A DNA stretch of 8,585 nt, taken from contig JAIXPM010000439.1 of the NCBI GenBank assembly GCA_027486275.1, forward strand, positions 1-8,585. The letters are read 5' to 3'. Made by a program: the position numbers and the translations under genes. The notes under the pieces were generated by a model. It was not told the origin of the DNA and made no database searches. It was given only the letters and a program-made list of their open reading frames with translations. Positions 1 through 6,661 of this stretch are shown piece after piece. Source of the stretch: Sphingomonadales bacterium. Lineage in GTDB: Bacteria; Pseudomonadota; Alphaproteobacteria; Sphingomonadales; Sphingomonadaceae. The first letter of the stretch is position 1. Every line of letters begins with the position of its first letter.

Positions 1-656
1 CCAACCTGGAAGACATGTTCTCGGTGCTGCGCGCCAAGAAGGTCCAGGAATTCCCGCTGGTCATCAAGGCCGATACGCAAGGCTCGGCCGAAGCCATCGC
101 CGGTGCGGTGTCGAAGGTTGGCAATGATCTGATCCGCGCCAAGGTGCTGCTCGCCAGCACCGGGGGCATCACCGAAAGCGACGTCACCCTGGCCAAGGCC
201 AGCGGCGCGCCGGTGATCGGCTTTAACGTCCGTGCCAATGCCAGGGCACGCGCAATCGCCCAGCGCGATGGCGTGGCGCTGAAGTATTACGACGTGATCT
301 ATGATCTGATCGACGACGTGAAGGCCGGCATGGCGGGCCAGCTCGGCCCCGAAGCCTTTGAAACCGTTGTGGGCCGCGCCCAGGTGCTGGACGTGTTCCA
401 GGCCGGCAAGATCGGCAAGGCCGCGGGCCTGCGCGTCACCGAAGGCTATATCAAGAAGGCGCTGCGTGCCCGCGTCATGCGCGACGATGTCATCATCTAC
501 ACCGGCTCCATCGCCTCGCTGCGCCGCTTCAAGGAGGATGTGGCCGAAGTGAAGGTGGGCCTGGAATGCGGTATCACGCTGGCGGATTCGTCGGACGTGA
601 AGGCCGGCGACATCGTCGAAACCTACGAAGTGGAAATGAAGGAACGCAATCTTTAA
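1..656 (+). CDS. infB: Translation initiation factor IF-2, C-terminal part (5' end outside window)
   Basis: IF2 is the GTPase that brings fMet-tRNA to the 30S subunit and promotes subunit joining. Only about the last 217 residues are present. The reading frame is open from base 3, so the apparent ATG at 15 is internal and not a start. The GTPase domain lies upstream of the window. The segment matches IF2 domain 3 (from FPLVIKADTQGSAEAI to about the end of VKAGMAGQLGPE) followed by the fMet-tRNA-binding C2 domain (VGRAQVLDVFQAGKIGKAAG, then SLRRFKEDV and the GLECGI motif). The ECG tripeptide involved in fMet-tRNA recognition is intact. The other cysteine that many IF2 proteins carry 46 residues upstream is Leu here (AAGLRV). 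It ends with TAA and is followed by rbfA after an 85-base gap containing a hairpin. Identity is certain from sequence; the function is family knowledge. Confidence 0.97.
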   Translation, partial: NLEDMFSVLRAKKVQEFPLVIKADTQGSAEAIAGAVSKVGNDLIRAKVLLASTGGITESDVTLAKASGAPVIGFNVRANARARAIAQRDGVALKYYDVIYDLIDDVKAGMAGQLGPEAFETVVGRAQVLDVFQAGKIGKAAGLRVTEGYIKKALRARVMRDDVIIYTGSIASLRRFKEDVAEVKVGLECGITLADSSDVKAGDIVETYEVEMKERNL

Positions 657-668
657 CGGTTGCGCCCT

Positions 669-691
669 GGGGGCAGGCCCGCCCTGCCCCC
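669..691 (+). other. Intercistronic hairpin between infB and rbfA
   Basis: A perfect 9-bp inverted repeat, GGGGGCAGG (669-677) and CCTGCCCCC (683-691), has a 5-base loop. It would form a very stable GC-only stem in the mRNA between the infB stop and the rbfA ribosome-binding site. No T run follows, so it is not a standard intrinsic terminator. It could slow RNA decay, act as a processing site or attenuate transcription; which of these is inference. Confidence 0.6.
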
Positions 692-729
692 GCCACTGCC
701 GCCCTTGATTGGGCCCACCCTTAACCGGG

Positions 730-734
730 AGGAG
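730..734 (+). promoter_or_regulatory. Shine-Dalgarno site that fixes the rbfA start
   Basis: AGGAG, within GGGAGGAG at 727-734, sits 7 bases upstream of the TTG at 742. This makes that TTG the preferred initiation codon over the in-frame TTG at 709, which lacks such a site and would add 11 unusual residues. Confidence 0.75.
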
Positions 735-741
735 TATCGTC

Positions 742-1194
742 TTGGTCCGTTCCACACCCGACGCGCAAGGCCGTCCGATCCGCCTGCAGCGCATCGGCGA
801 GCAGGTGCGCCACGCGCTGGCCGAAATCATCGCGCGCGGTGATCTGCGCGACGAGATCATCACCCGCACCATCATTTCCGTGTCTGAAGTGCGCGTCACG
901 CCCGATCTGCGGCAAGCCACCGTGTTCGTGAAAGCCTCCAACGGTGATGACGAAGCCGTGGTAAAGGCGCTGGGCCAGCACCGCGGCTGGCTGCGCGGTG
1001 AAGTCGCCAAGCGGCTGGCGACGAAATACACGCCCGATCTCAGCTTCCGCCGTGACGACAGTTTTGACGCCGGCGCCCGTATCGATGAAGTGCTGCGCCG
1101 CCCCGAAATCGCCCGCGACCTGCCGCCCGCCGGCACAGTCCAGCCGTGGAAGAGCCTGGCCGATTCCATCGATGATGATGTCGGCAACGATTGA
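742..1194 (+). CDS. rbfA: 30S ribosome-binding factor A
   Basis: RbfA is a small KH-fold protein that binds immature 30S subunits, helps mature the 5' end of 16S rRNA and is needed for growth in the cold. The product is 150 residues with the chosen TTG start (MVRSTPDAQGRPIRL). The start is supported by AGGAG 7 bases upstream and by family-like sequence beginning at once (RLQRIGEQVRHALAEII, about residues 14-30). Further family hallmarks are VSEVRVTPDLRQATVFV in the middle and the TPDLSFRRDDSFDAGARIDEVL block around residues 97-116. It is slightly longer than the usual 120-135, with a polar tail containing Asp-Asp-Asp. It lies between infB and truB, as is standard in this operon. Its 3' end overlaps truB, and the Asp codons supply the truB start codons in another frame. 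Identity is near certain; the TTG start is probable. Confidence 0.94.
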   Translation: MVRSTPDAQGRPIRLQRIGEQVRHALAEIIARGDLRDEIITRTIISVSEVRVTPDLRQATVFVKASNGDDEAVVKALGQHRGWLRGEVAKRLATKYTPDLSFRRDDSFDAGARIDEVLRRPEIARDLPPAGTVQPWKSLADSIDDDVGND

Positions 1195-2089
1195 CGCCGC
1201 CGCGATCAACGGCTGGATCATCCTCGACAAGCCGCTTGGCCTGACCAGCGCGCAGGGTGTAGCGGCGGTAAAGCGTATCTTGCGTCAGCATGGCCTGCCC
1301 GTCCCACGCATCGGCCATGGCGGCACGCTTGATCCGCTGGCCACCGGCGTGCTGCCGATCGCGTGCGGCGAGGCCACCAAGCTGGCCGGTCGCATGCTCG
1401 ATGCGGCCAAGGGCTATGAATTCACCGTCAGCTTTGGCAGCCAGACCAGCACGTTGGATGCTGAAGGGGAGGTGGTGGCGTCCAGCGACGTGCGCCCCAC
1501 GGCGGAACAGGTCACGGCCATCCTGGCCGCCTTCACCGGCCCCATCGATCAGGTGCCGCCGGCCTATTCAGCACTGAAGGTGAACGGCAAGCGTGCCTAT
1601 GCCCTCGCCCGTGCCGGCGAGGAGGTGGTTCTGGCCACCCGCCACATCACGGTGCACCGCCTTGATCTGGTTGCCACCACGCCGGACAGTGCGACATTCT
1701 CCTGCCGCGTGTCCAAGGGCACCTATATCCGCAGCCTCGCCCGCGACATTGCCATCACACTCGGCACCGTTGGCCATGTCACCATGCTGCGCCGCACCCA
1801 ATCAGGGCCATTCAGCCTTCAACAGGCGATATCACTGGACAAACTGGCCCAACTGGTGCAGGGGCGCACGCTTGAACAGGCAGTTTTGCCGCTGATGACA
1901 GGGCTGGACGACATCCCGGCTCTTGCCATCACGCCAGAGGAGGCGGCGGCGCTCAAACAAGGGCGCAAGCTTCTCGGGCACCCAGCCAGCAACGGCACCC
2001 ATTTGGCAAGCCTCGGTTCTGTTCCCGTGGCGCTTGTTGAAGCCCAATCGGGCGAGGTGCGGGTGTTGCGCGGGTTCAACCTTGATTGA
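1178..2089 (+). CDS. truB: tRNA pseudouridine(55) synthase TruB
   Basis: TruB converts U55 in the T-loop of tRNAs to pseudouridine and also acts as a tRNA-folding chaperone. From the ATG at 1178 it has 303 residues, normal for the family. The catalytic Asp is D52 in GGTLDPLATG. Y80 (KGYEF), Y183 and R185 (KGTYIRSL) fall at the same spacings as D48, Y76, Y179 and R181 of the E. coli enzyme. A PUA-like C-terminal region follows (ALAITPEEAAALKQG to VLRGFNLD). Three consecutive in-frame ATGs (1172, 1175, 1178) lie within the end of rbfA, 16-22 bases before its stop. No good Shine-Dalgarno sequence sits at the usual distance, so translation is probably coupled to rbfA termination and the exact Met is uncertain. 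A longer in-frame ORF reaching back to 998 is rejected because it would run through most of rbfA. Confidence 0.96.
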   Translation: MSATIDAAAINGWIILDKPLGLTSAQGVAAVKRILRQHGLPVPRIGHGGTLDPLATGVLPIACGEATKLAGRMLDAAKGYEFTVSFGSQTSTLDAEGEVVASSDVRPTAEQVTAILAAFTGPIDQVPPAYSALKVNGKRAYALARAGEEVVLATRHITVHRLDLVATTPDSATFSCRVSKGTYIRSLARDIAITLGTVGHVTMLRRTQSGPFSLQQAISLDKLAQLVQGRTLEQAVLPLMTGLDDIPALAITPEEAAALKQGRKLLGHPASNGTHLASLGSVPVALVEAQSGEVRVLRGFNLD

Positions 2090-2101
2090 AGGAGTAACAC
2101 G

Positions 2102-2371
2102 ATGTCGGTGACCGCCGAAAAGAAAGCCGAAATTATCAGCAGCAATGCTCGCGCCGCCAACGACACCGGTTCGCCGGAAGTTCAGGTGGCGATTTTGACC
2201 GAACGCATCACCAATCTGACCGAGCATTTCAAGACCCACGCGAAGGATAATCACTCGCGCCGTGGTCTGCTCGTTCTGGTGAACACGCGCCGTTCGCTGC
2301 TGGATTATCTGAAGAAGAAGGATGCAGCGCGTTATACCGCGTTGATCACCAAACTGGGCCTTCGCAAGTAA
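2102..2371 (+). CDS. rpsO: 30S ribosomal protein S15
   Basis: S15 is a primary 16S rRNA-binding protein that helps fold the central domain of the small subunit and takes part in an intersubunit bridge. The product has 89 residues, exactly the family length. It contains the signature [16 protein letters not shown] (residues 21-36), then [16 protein letters not shown] and the basic C-terminal [12 protein letters not shown] and KLGLRK segments. The start is clear: GGAG at 2091-2094 lies 7 bases before the ATG. Only 12 bases separate it from the truB stop, so there is little room here for its own promoter or for the long structured leader through which S15 autoregulates in E. coli. A strong hairpin follows the stop. 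Confidence 0.98.
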   Translation: MSVTAEKKAEIISSNARAANDTGSPEVQVAILTERITNLTEHFKTHAKDNHSRRGLLVLVNTRRSLLDYLKKKDAARYTALITKLGLRK

Positions 2372-2385
2372 GCCCAGCCAGTTTT

Positions 2386-2413
2386 CGAACGGCCCCCACA
2401 GCGGGGCCGTTCG
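2386..2413 (+). terminator. Hairpin after rpsO: weak terminator or RNA processing site
   Basis: A perfect 11-bp inverted repeat, CGAACGGCCCC (2386-2396) and GGGGCCGTTCG (2403-2413), has a 6-base loop. It is followed by TTTA, a very short T run. In E. coli the same rpsO-pnp gap holds a terminator and an RNase III-cut stem that PNPase uses to repress its own mRNA. This hairpin is well placed for either role, with partial readthrough into pnp likely. The structure is seen; the role is inference. Confidence 0.65.
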
Positions 2414-2483
2414 TTTATCTGCCCCGCCGCGAATGAGCGCGCCGGGTGCAGCCGTCGCCACGAAGGGCGGCACACCGCAAGGG

Positions 2484-2508
2484 GCGTTCGGCAATAGGGC
2501 CGCAGCGC
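2484..2508 (+). other. Possible small imperfect stem in the pnp leader
   Basis: CGGC (2489-2492) can pair with GCCG (2499-2502) across a 6-base loop. Flanking GCG (2484-2486) and CGC (2506-2508) extend the stem past a small internal loop. It lies just before the pnp ribosome-binding site (AGGA at 2511-2514). In such GC-rich DNA an imperfect stem of this size may be chance. Confidence 0.25.
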
Positions 2509-2523
2509 TCAGGAAAGAAGACC

Positions 2524-4863
2524 ATGTTTACCATCCACAAAGAAGAACTGAACTGGGGCGGCCGCACGCTGACCCTGGAAACCGGCCGCATTGCCCGTCA
2601 GGCCGATGCCGCCGTGGTCGCCACGCTGGGCGAAACCGTTGTCCTGTGCGCCGTCACCGCCGCAAAGAGTGTGAAGGAGGGCCAGGATTTCTTCCCGCTC
2701 ACCGTCCACTATCAGGAAAAATATTCTGCTGCCGGCCGTATCCCCGGCGGCTTCTTCAAGCGCGAGCGCGGCGCCACTGAGCATGAAACGCTCACCAGCC
2801 GCCTGATCGATCGTCCGATCCGCCCGCTGTTCCCGGAAGGTTTCTACAACGAAATCAACGTGATCGCCCATGTGCTGAGCTATGATGGCGAAGCCGAAGG
2901 CGATATCCTGGCGCTGATCGCGGCGTCTGCCGCCCTCACCCTGTCCGGCGTGCCCTTCATGGGCCCGATCGCCGGTGCGCGCGTCGGCTACATCGACGGC
3001 GAATATGTGCTCAACCCGACCAAGACCCAGGTCAAGGAAGGCGCGCTCGATCTCGTTGTCGCCGGTACCAGCGACGCCGTGATGATGGTCGAATCCGAAG
3101 CCAAGGAGCTTTCGGAAGAGGAAATGCTGAACGGCGTGATGTTCGCGCACCGCAGCATCCAGCCGGTGATCGATGCCATCATCCGCCTCGCCGAGAAGGC
3201 CGCCAAGGATCCGTGGGATCTGGCGATCACCGACGACAAGGCCATGCTGGCGACGCTCAAGAAGGCCATAGGCAAGGACATCGATGCCGCCTATCGCCTG
3301 TCGGGCAAGTCGGCTCGCCAATCGGCGCTGGCCGAAGCCAAGAACAAGGCCAAGGCCGTGTTCGCCGACGGCACCCCGCAGGAGCAGATGAAGGCCGGCA
3401 AGCTGTTCAAGAAGCTTGAAGGCAACATCGTGCGCGGCGCCATCCTGAAGGAAGGCCGCCGTATCGATGGCCGCGACACCAAGACGGTGCGCCCGATCGA
3501 AGCGATGGTCGGCTTCCTGCCGCGCACCCATGGTTCGGCGCTGTTCACCCGCGGCGAAACCCAATCCATCGTCACCACCACGCTCGGCACTGCCGATGCG
3601 GAACAGATGATCGATGGTCTGGATGGCCTGCGCTATGAACGCTTCATGCTGCACTACAACTTCCCCCCCTATTCGGTGGGTGAAGTCGGCCGCTTCGGCG
3701 CGCCGGGCCGCCGCGAAATCGGTCACGGCAAGCTGGCATGGCGCGCTCTGCACCCGCTGCTGCCGGCGAAGGAAGAGTTCCCCTACACGATCCGCGTGCT
3801 GTCCGACATCACCGAGTCCAATGGCTCGTCGTCGATGGCCACGGTCTGCGGTGGTTCGCTGGCGCTGATGGATGCCGGTGTGCCGCTCAAGCGCCCGTGC
3901 GCCGGCATCGCCATGGGCCTGATCCTGGAAGGCAAAGACTTCGCCGTGATCAGCGACATCCTGGGTGATGAAGATCACCTGGGTGACATGGACTTCAAGG
4001 TGGCCGGTACGTCTGATGGCGTCACGTCGCTGCAGATGGACATCAAGGTCGCCGGCATCACCGAGGAAATCATGCGTGTCGCCCTGGCCCAGGCCAAGGA
4101 AGGCCGTGCGCACATCCTCGGCGAAATGGCCAAGGCGCTGGACAGCACCCGCGAAGGTCTGTCGGCCCATGCCCCGCGCATCGAATCGATGAGCGTGCCG
4201 AAGGACAAGATCCGCGACATCATCGGCACTGGCGGCAAGGTGATCCGCGAGATCGTCGCCACCACCGGCGCCAAGGTCGACATCGAAGACGATGGCACCG
4301 TGAAGATCTCGTCGAGCGATCCGGCCCAGATCGAAGCTGCCCGCAACTGGATCATCGGCATCGTTGCCGAGCCGGAAGTTGGCAAGATCTACACCGGCAA
4401 GGTCGTCAACATGGCTGATTTCGGTGCGTTCGTGAACTTCATGGGTGCCCGCGATGGCCTGGTGCACATCTCGGAAATCATGAACGACCGCGTGGCCAAT
4501 GTCCGCGACGTGCTGAGCGAAGGCCAGCAGGTCAAGGTCAAGGTGCTGGGCGTCGATGATCGCGGCAAGGTGCGTCTGTCGATGCGCCTGGTCGATCAGG
4601 AAAGCGGCGAAGAACTGCCCGATACGCGCCCGCCGCGTGAAGGTGGCGATGATCGTCCGCCGCGTGGTGACCGTGGTCCGCGCCGTGACGGTGATCGCGA
4701 TCGCGGCCCGCGCCGCGATGGCGACCGTGGCCCGCGTCGCGATGGTGGTGGTGATCGTGGCCCGCGCCGCGACGACCGCGCCCCGCGCGCTGACCGCGAC
4801 GGCGGCGACAAGGGCGGTGACGCCGGCGGCCTGCCGAACTTCCTGACCGGCGGCGACGACTGA
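2524..4863 (+). CDS. pnp: Polyribonucleotide nucleotidyltransferase (PNPase)
   Basis: PNPase degrades RNA 3'-to-5' by phosphorolysis as a trimer and is a core part of RNA decay. The product has 779 residues from the ATG at 2524 ([20 protein letters not shown]), with AGGA 9 bases upstream. An in-frame extension to 2446 is not family-like. Domain order is complete. The first RNase PH domain covers about residues 12-145, with [11 protein letters not shown] at 71-81. A helical linker spans about 240-310. The second, catalytic PH domain is about 313-545, with [14 protein letters not shown] at 334-347 and acidic D498 and D506 in [13 protein letters not shown]. The KH domain has its GTGG loop at 568-571, and the S1 domain spans about 620-690. 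Residues 700-769 form a low-complexity Arg/Asp/Gly/Pro tail with four DRGPRRD(G/D) units, ending in [10 protein letters not shown]. The gene closes the operon before a strong terminator, and its leader contains a hairpin suited to autoregulation. Confidence 0.98.
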   Translation: MFTIHKEELNWGGRTLTLETGRIARQADAAVVATLGETVVLCAVTAAKSVKEGQDFFPLTVHYQEKYSAAGRIPGGFFKRERGATEHETLTSRLIDRPIRPLFPEGFYNEINVIAHVLSYDGEAEGDILALIAASAALTLSGVPFMGPIAGARVGYIDGEYVLNPTKTQVKEGALDLVVAGTSDAVMMVESEAKELSEEEMLNGVMFAHRSIQPVIDAIIRLAEKAAKDPWDLAITDDKAMLATLKKAIGKDIDAAYRLSGKSARQSALAEAKNKAKAVFADGTPQEQMKAGKLFKKLEGNIVRGAILKEGRRIDGRDTKTVRPIEAMVGFLPRTHGSALFTRGETQSIVTTTLGTADAEQMIDGLDGLRYERFMLHYNFPPYSVGEVGRFGAPGRREIGHGKLAWRALHPLLPAKEEFPYTIRVLSDITESNGSSSMATVCGGSLALMDAGVPLKRPCAGIAMGLILEGKDFAVISDILGDEDHLGDMDFKVAGTSDGVTSLQMDIKVAGITEEIMRVALAQAKEGRAHILGEMAKALDSTREGLSAHAPRIESMSVPKDKIRDIIGTGGKVIREIVATTGAKVDIEDDGTVKISSSDPAQIEAARNWIIGIVAEPEVGKIYTGKVVNMADFGAFVNFMGARDGLVHISEIMNDRVANVRDVLSEGQQVKVKVLGVDDRGKVRLSMRLVDQESGEELPDTRPPREGGDDRPPRGDRGPRRDGDRDRGPRRDGDRGPRRDGGGDRGPRRDDRAPRADRDGGDKGGDAGGLPNFLTGGDD
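4669..4776 (+). repeat. Tandem [14 protein letters not shown] repeat in the PNPase tail
   Basis: Four copies of an 8-residue unit begin at D716, D726, D734 and D744 of PNPase (nucleotides 4669, 4699, 4723 and 4753), spaced 10, 8 and 10 codons. The last copy ends RRDD. The copies differ mainly at synonymous third positions, so the unit appears to be kept at protein level. Arg-rich disordered tails of this kind commonly bind RNA. Confidence 0.8.
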
Positions 4864-4887
4864 CACCGCTGGCCAGTTGGCCAAACG

Positions 4888-4924
4888 AAAGGGGCCGCGC
4901 TTCACCCGAAGCGCGGCCCTTTTT
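4888..4924 (+). terminator. Intrinsic terminator of the infB-pnp operon
   Basis: A perfect 12-bp stem, GGGCCGCGCTTC (4892-4903) and GAAGCGCGGCCC (4908-4919), has a 4-base loop. It is preceded by AAAG and followed by five Ts (4920-4924). It begins about 25 bases after the pnp stop. This is the clearest rho-independent terminator in the window. Confidence 0.93.
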
Positions 4925-5013
4925 CGTGGCGCGAAGGATCTACCGCGCTGGCAGCGTTGTAGGGTTTGTGGGCGGCAGGGGCCGCGCCACCGAAACCCAA
5001 GGGAGCGTTGACC

Positions 5014-5535
5014 ATGCGGATCACGATTGCCATTTCGGCCTTGGCATTTCACCTTGCCACCCCGGCCTTCGCCCAGCGTGTTGGCCCGGTTTCCAGCACG
5101 ACGACCATCACCCGCGATTCCGACGCCGGCACGTTCAGCCGCGACACCAGCGTCACGCGCGCGCGGGACGGTGCCGTTGCCACCAGCAGCACCGATCGCA
5201 CCCGCAACGAGACCGGCTTCACCAGCGACACCAGCCGCACCGGTTTCGCTGGCCGCACCGCCAGCCGCAATTATGAGCGCACCCGCACGGCAAGCGGCTA
5301 TACCGAAAGCGGCAGCATCACCCGACCGAACGGCCGCAGCTATGGCCTGAACGGCAGCCGGGTGCGCACCGATAACGGCTTCACCCGTGATCGCGCGCTC
5401 ACCAACGCCGACGGCGCCACCGTGGCCAGTCGCGATGTTGCCGTTGCCCGCGCCGATGGCCAGGTGACGCGCACCGCTACCCGCACCGGGCCGCGTTCTG
5501 GTGGACAGCACGGCGGTCGCGGTCGGCGCGGCTGA
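5014..5535 (+). CDS. Secreted repeat protein of unknown function
   Basis: I do not recognise a named family. The product has 173 residues from the ATG at 5014, with GGGAG at 5001-5005 placed 8 bases upstream. The in-frame ORF to 4966 lacks such a site and would bury the signal peptide. Residues 1-20 look like a Sec signal peptide (MRITIAISALAFHLATPAFA, cleavage after AFA). The mature part is rich in Thr, Arg, Ser, Gly, Asp and Ala and has no Cys or Trp. It is built from a 27-residue repeat: R62-E88, R89-S115 and R116-V142, with a degenerate copy before and a half copy after. Glycines recur at 53, 80, 107, 134 and at 68, 95, 122, 149, which suggests alternating short strands and turns. The C-terminus is Gly/Arg-rich (GGQHGGRGRRG). 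It stands alone between a terminator and a convergent-gene hairpin, so it is probably monocistronic. A periplasmic or surface location is inferred. Confidence 0.8.
   Translation: MRITIAISALAFHLATPAFAQRVGPVSSTTTITRDSDAGTFSRDTSVTRARDGAVATSSTDRTRNETGFTSDTSRTGFAGRTASRNYERTRTASGYTESGSITRPNGRSYGLNGSRVRTDNGFTRDRALTNADGATVASRDVAVARADGQVTRTATRTGPRSGGQHGGRGRRG
5197..5439 (+). repeat. Three tandem 27-residue coding repeats
   Basis: Three in-register 81-base units (5197-5277, 5278-5358, 5359-5439) encode segments starting RTRNETGFT, RTRTASGYT and RVRTDNGFT. Each has G-(F/Y)-T near residue 7 and a second glycine at residue 19 (AGRT, NGRS, DGAT). The copies are diverged, so the periodicity is clear in protein and weak in DNA. 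Confidence 0.75.
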
Positions 5536-5545
5536 TCACGGAACA

Positions 5546-5568
5546 GGGCCGGGCAGCACGCCCGGCCC
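5546..5568. terminator. Hairpin between convergent genes, possible bidirectional terminator
   Basis: A perfect 9-bp GC-only inverted repeat, GGGCCGGGC (5546-5554) and GCCCGGCCC (5560-5568), has a 5-base loop. It lies in the 37-base gap between the stop of the secreted repeat protein and the stop of the minus-strand pseudouridine synthase. No clean T run follows on either strand, so efficient intrinsic termination is uncertain. Placement is the main argument. Confidence 0.55.
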
Positions 5569-5572
5569 CGCT

Positions 5573-6661
5573 TCACTTCTTGCGGGGAGGCCGGACCGGC
5601 GCTTCGGTCGCGCCGCGCGAACGGCGCTCGCCGCGGCGATTGCCGCTCGTCGCGCTGGAGAGGCGACGTTTCTTCAGTGGCGGCGGCGGCGGTTCGACGA
5701 TTTCGATATCGCCCAGCTTCAGATCAAAGCCCAGCATCTGCCAGCTTTCGGCCATGTGCGGCGGCAGTTCGGCCTTCACATCCAGCGTGCCGCCATCGGG
5801 CAGCGCGATCTGCAGCCGGCGACTGTGCAGGTGCAGTTTCCGGCTGATCCCGCCGGTCAGATAGGATTCCTTGCCGCCATATTTGCCGTCACCCACCAGG
5901 CTGTGGCCGATGGCGGCGGCGTGGACGCGGATCTGGTGGGTGCGGCCGGTCAGCGGCAGAAACTCCACCCAGGCCGCCCGGCCGGCCGCGCGCTCGATCA
6001 CGCGATAGCGGGTCTTGGCCTTCAGCCCGGCTTCGGTATCCACCTGCATCTTCTCGCCGCCGGTGCCCGGCTGCTTGCCGATCGGCGCATCGATGGTGCC
6101 GGCCGGAATCTTGGGCACACCCACGGTGAGCGCCCAGTATGATTTCTCCGCCTCGCGGCCGGCGAATTGCTTGCTGAAGAAGGCCGCTGCCTTGGCGCTG
6201 CGGGCCAGCAGCAGCACGCCCGATGTGTCCTTGTCCAGCCGGTGCACCAGCCGCGGGCGCGACGGCGCATCGAACTGCAGCGCATCCAGCATGTCATCCA
6301 CGCTGGTCGGCTGCTTGGTGCCGCCCTGCGTCGCGAGGCCCGGCGGCTTGTTGATGATGATGGCATGCGCATCCATATGCAGCACCATGCCGCGCATATA
6401 GTCGATCTGCGCCTCGCTCAGCGGCTCACGCGGCTTTTCGGTGGGGCGGGTGGCAACCGGCACCGGCAATTCCTCCGGCCAGGTCAGGCTCTGCCCGGCG
6501 GCCACCCGGTCACCCGGGCCGGCCTTGGCGCCATCCAGCCGCACCACACCGGATTTGGACCAGCGCGAGACGATGTTGAAGCTGATGTCTTTCGTGTGGC
6601 GCTGGAACCAGCGGTCCAGGCGGATGCCGTCGTCATCCTCTTCGATGGTGGCAGTGGGCAT
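5573..6661 (-). CDS. RluA-family pseudouridine synthase (RluC/RluD-like)
   Basis: This family isomerises specific uridines in 23S rRNA (some members in tRNA). The product has 362 residues from the ATG at 6661 (MPTATIEEDDDGIRLDRWF). An N-terminal S4 RNA-binding domain spans about residues 13-60. The catalytic domain contains the family motif RLVHRLDKDTSGVLLLARS, with catalytic Asp D143, then LPLTGRTHQIRVHAAAIGH. The S4 domain favours the RluC/RluD type, but the target uridine cannot be told from sequence. The last 39 residues (324-362) form an unusual tail: five prolines, then 13 Lys/Arg against two acidic residues. The start was chosen because it overlaps the crcB stop as TGATG, implying translational coupling. 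An upstream in-frame ATG at 6685 would add eight residues inside crcB and is less likely. Confidence 0.92.
   Translation of the reverse strand: MPTATIEEDDDGIRLDRWFQRHTKDISFNIVSRWSKSGVVRLDGAKAGPGDRVAAGQSLTWPEELPVPVATRPTEKPREPLSEAQIDYMRGMVLHMDAHAIIINKPPGLATQGGTKQPTSVDDMLDALQFDAPSRPRLVHRLDKDTSGVLLLARSAKAAAFFSKQFAGREAEKSYWALTVGVPKIPAGTIDAPIGKQPGTGGEKMQVDTEAGLKAKTRYRVIERAAGRAAWVEFLPLTGRTHQIRVHAAAIGHSLVGDGKYGGKESYLTGGISRKLHLHSRRLQIALPDGGTLDVKAELPPHMAESWQMLGFDLKLGDIEIVEPPPPPLKKRRLSSATSGNRRGERRSRGATEAPVRPPRKK

Noticed and set aside
709..741. Upstream TTG start for rbfA
   Set aside because: The extension contains the actual Shine-Dalgarno sequence for the TTG at 742 and adds residues not typical of RbfA.
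998..1177. N-terminal extension of truB giving 363 residues
   Set aside because: It would overlap most of the second half of rbfA out of frame. The family-like sequence starts only after the ATG cluster at 1172-1180.
1832..2494. A 220-codon minus-strand frame across the end of truB and rpsO
   Set aside because: It is fully antisense to truB and rpsO and shows no family-like motifs.
4669..4776. CRISPR-like or mobile repeat array
   Set aside because: The periodic DNA is the in-frame Arg-rich tail of PNPase. It has no constant repeats separated by unique spacers and no associated genes.
4596..4811. A 71-codon Arg/Ser/Pro-rich minus-strand frame
   Set aside because: It is the mirror of the repetitive PNPase tail, with no ribosome-binding site argument and no family resemblance.
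4870..4883. TGGCCA-GT-TGGCCA double palindrome after the pnp stop
   Set aside because: It is a short 14-base match in GC-rich sequence, next to a far stronger terminator, with no independent sign of function.
2509..5511. A 1000-codon open frame on the minus strand across pnp and the secreted protein gene
   Set aside because: It lies antisense to an unmistakable pnp. Its translation is a low-complexity Ala/Gly/His/Asp/Arg mixture with no recognisable domain, as expected from GC-rich codon bias in the opposite frame.
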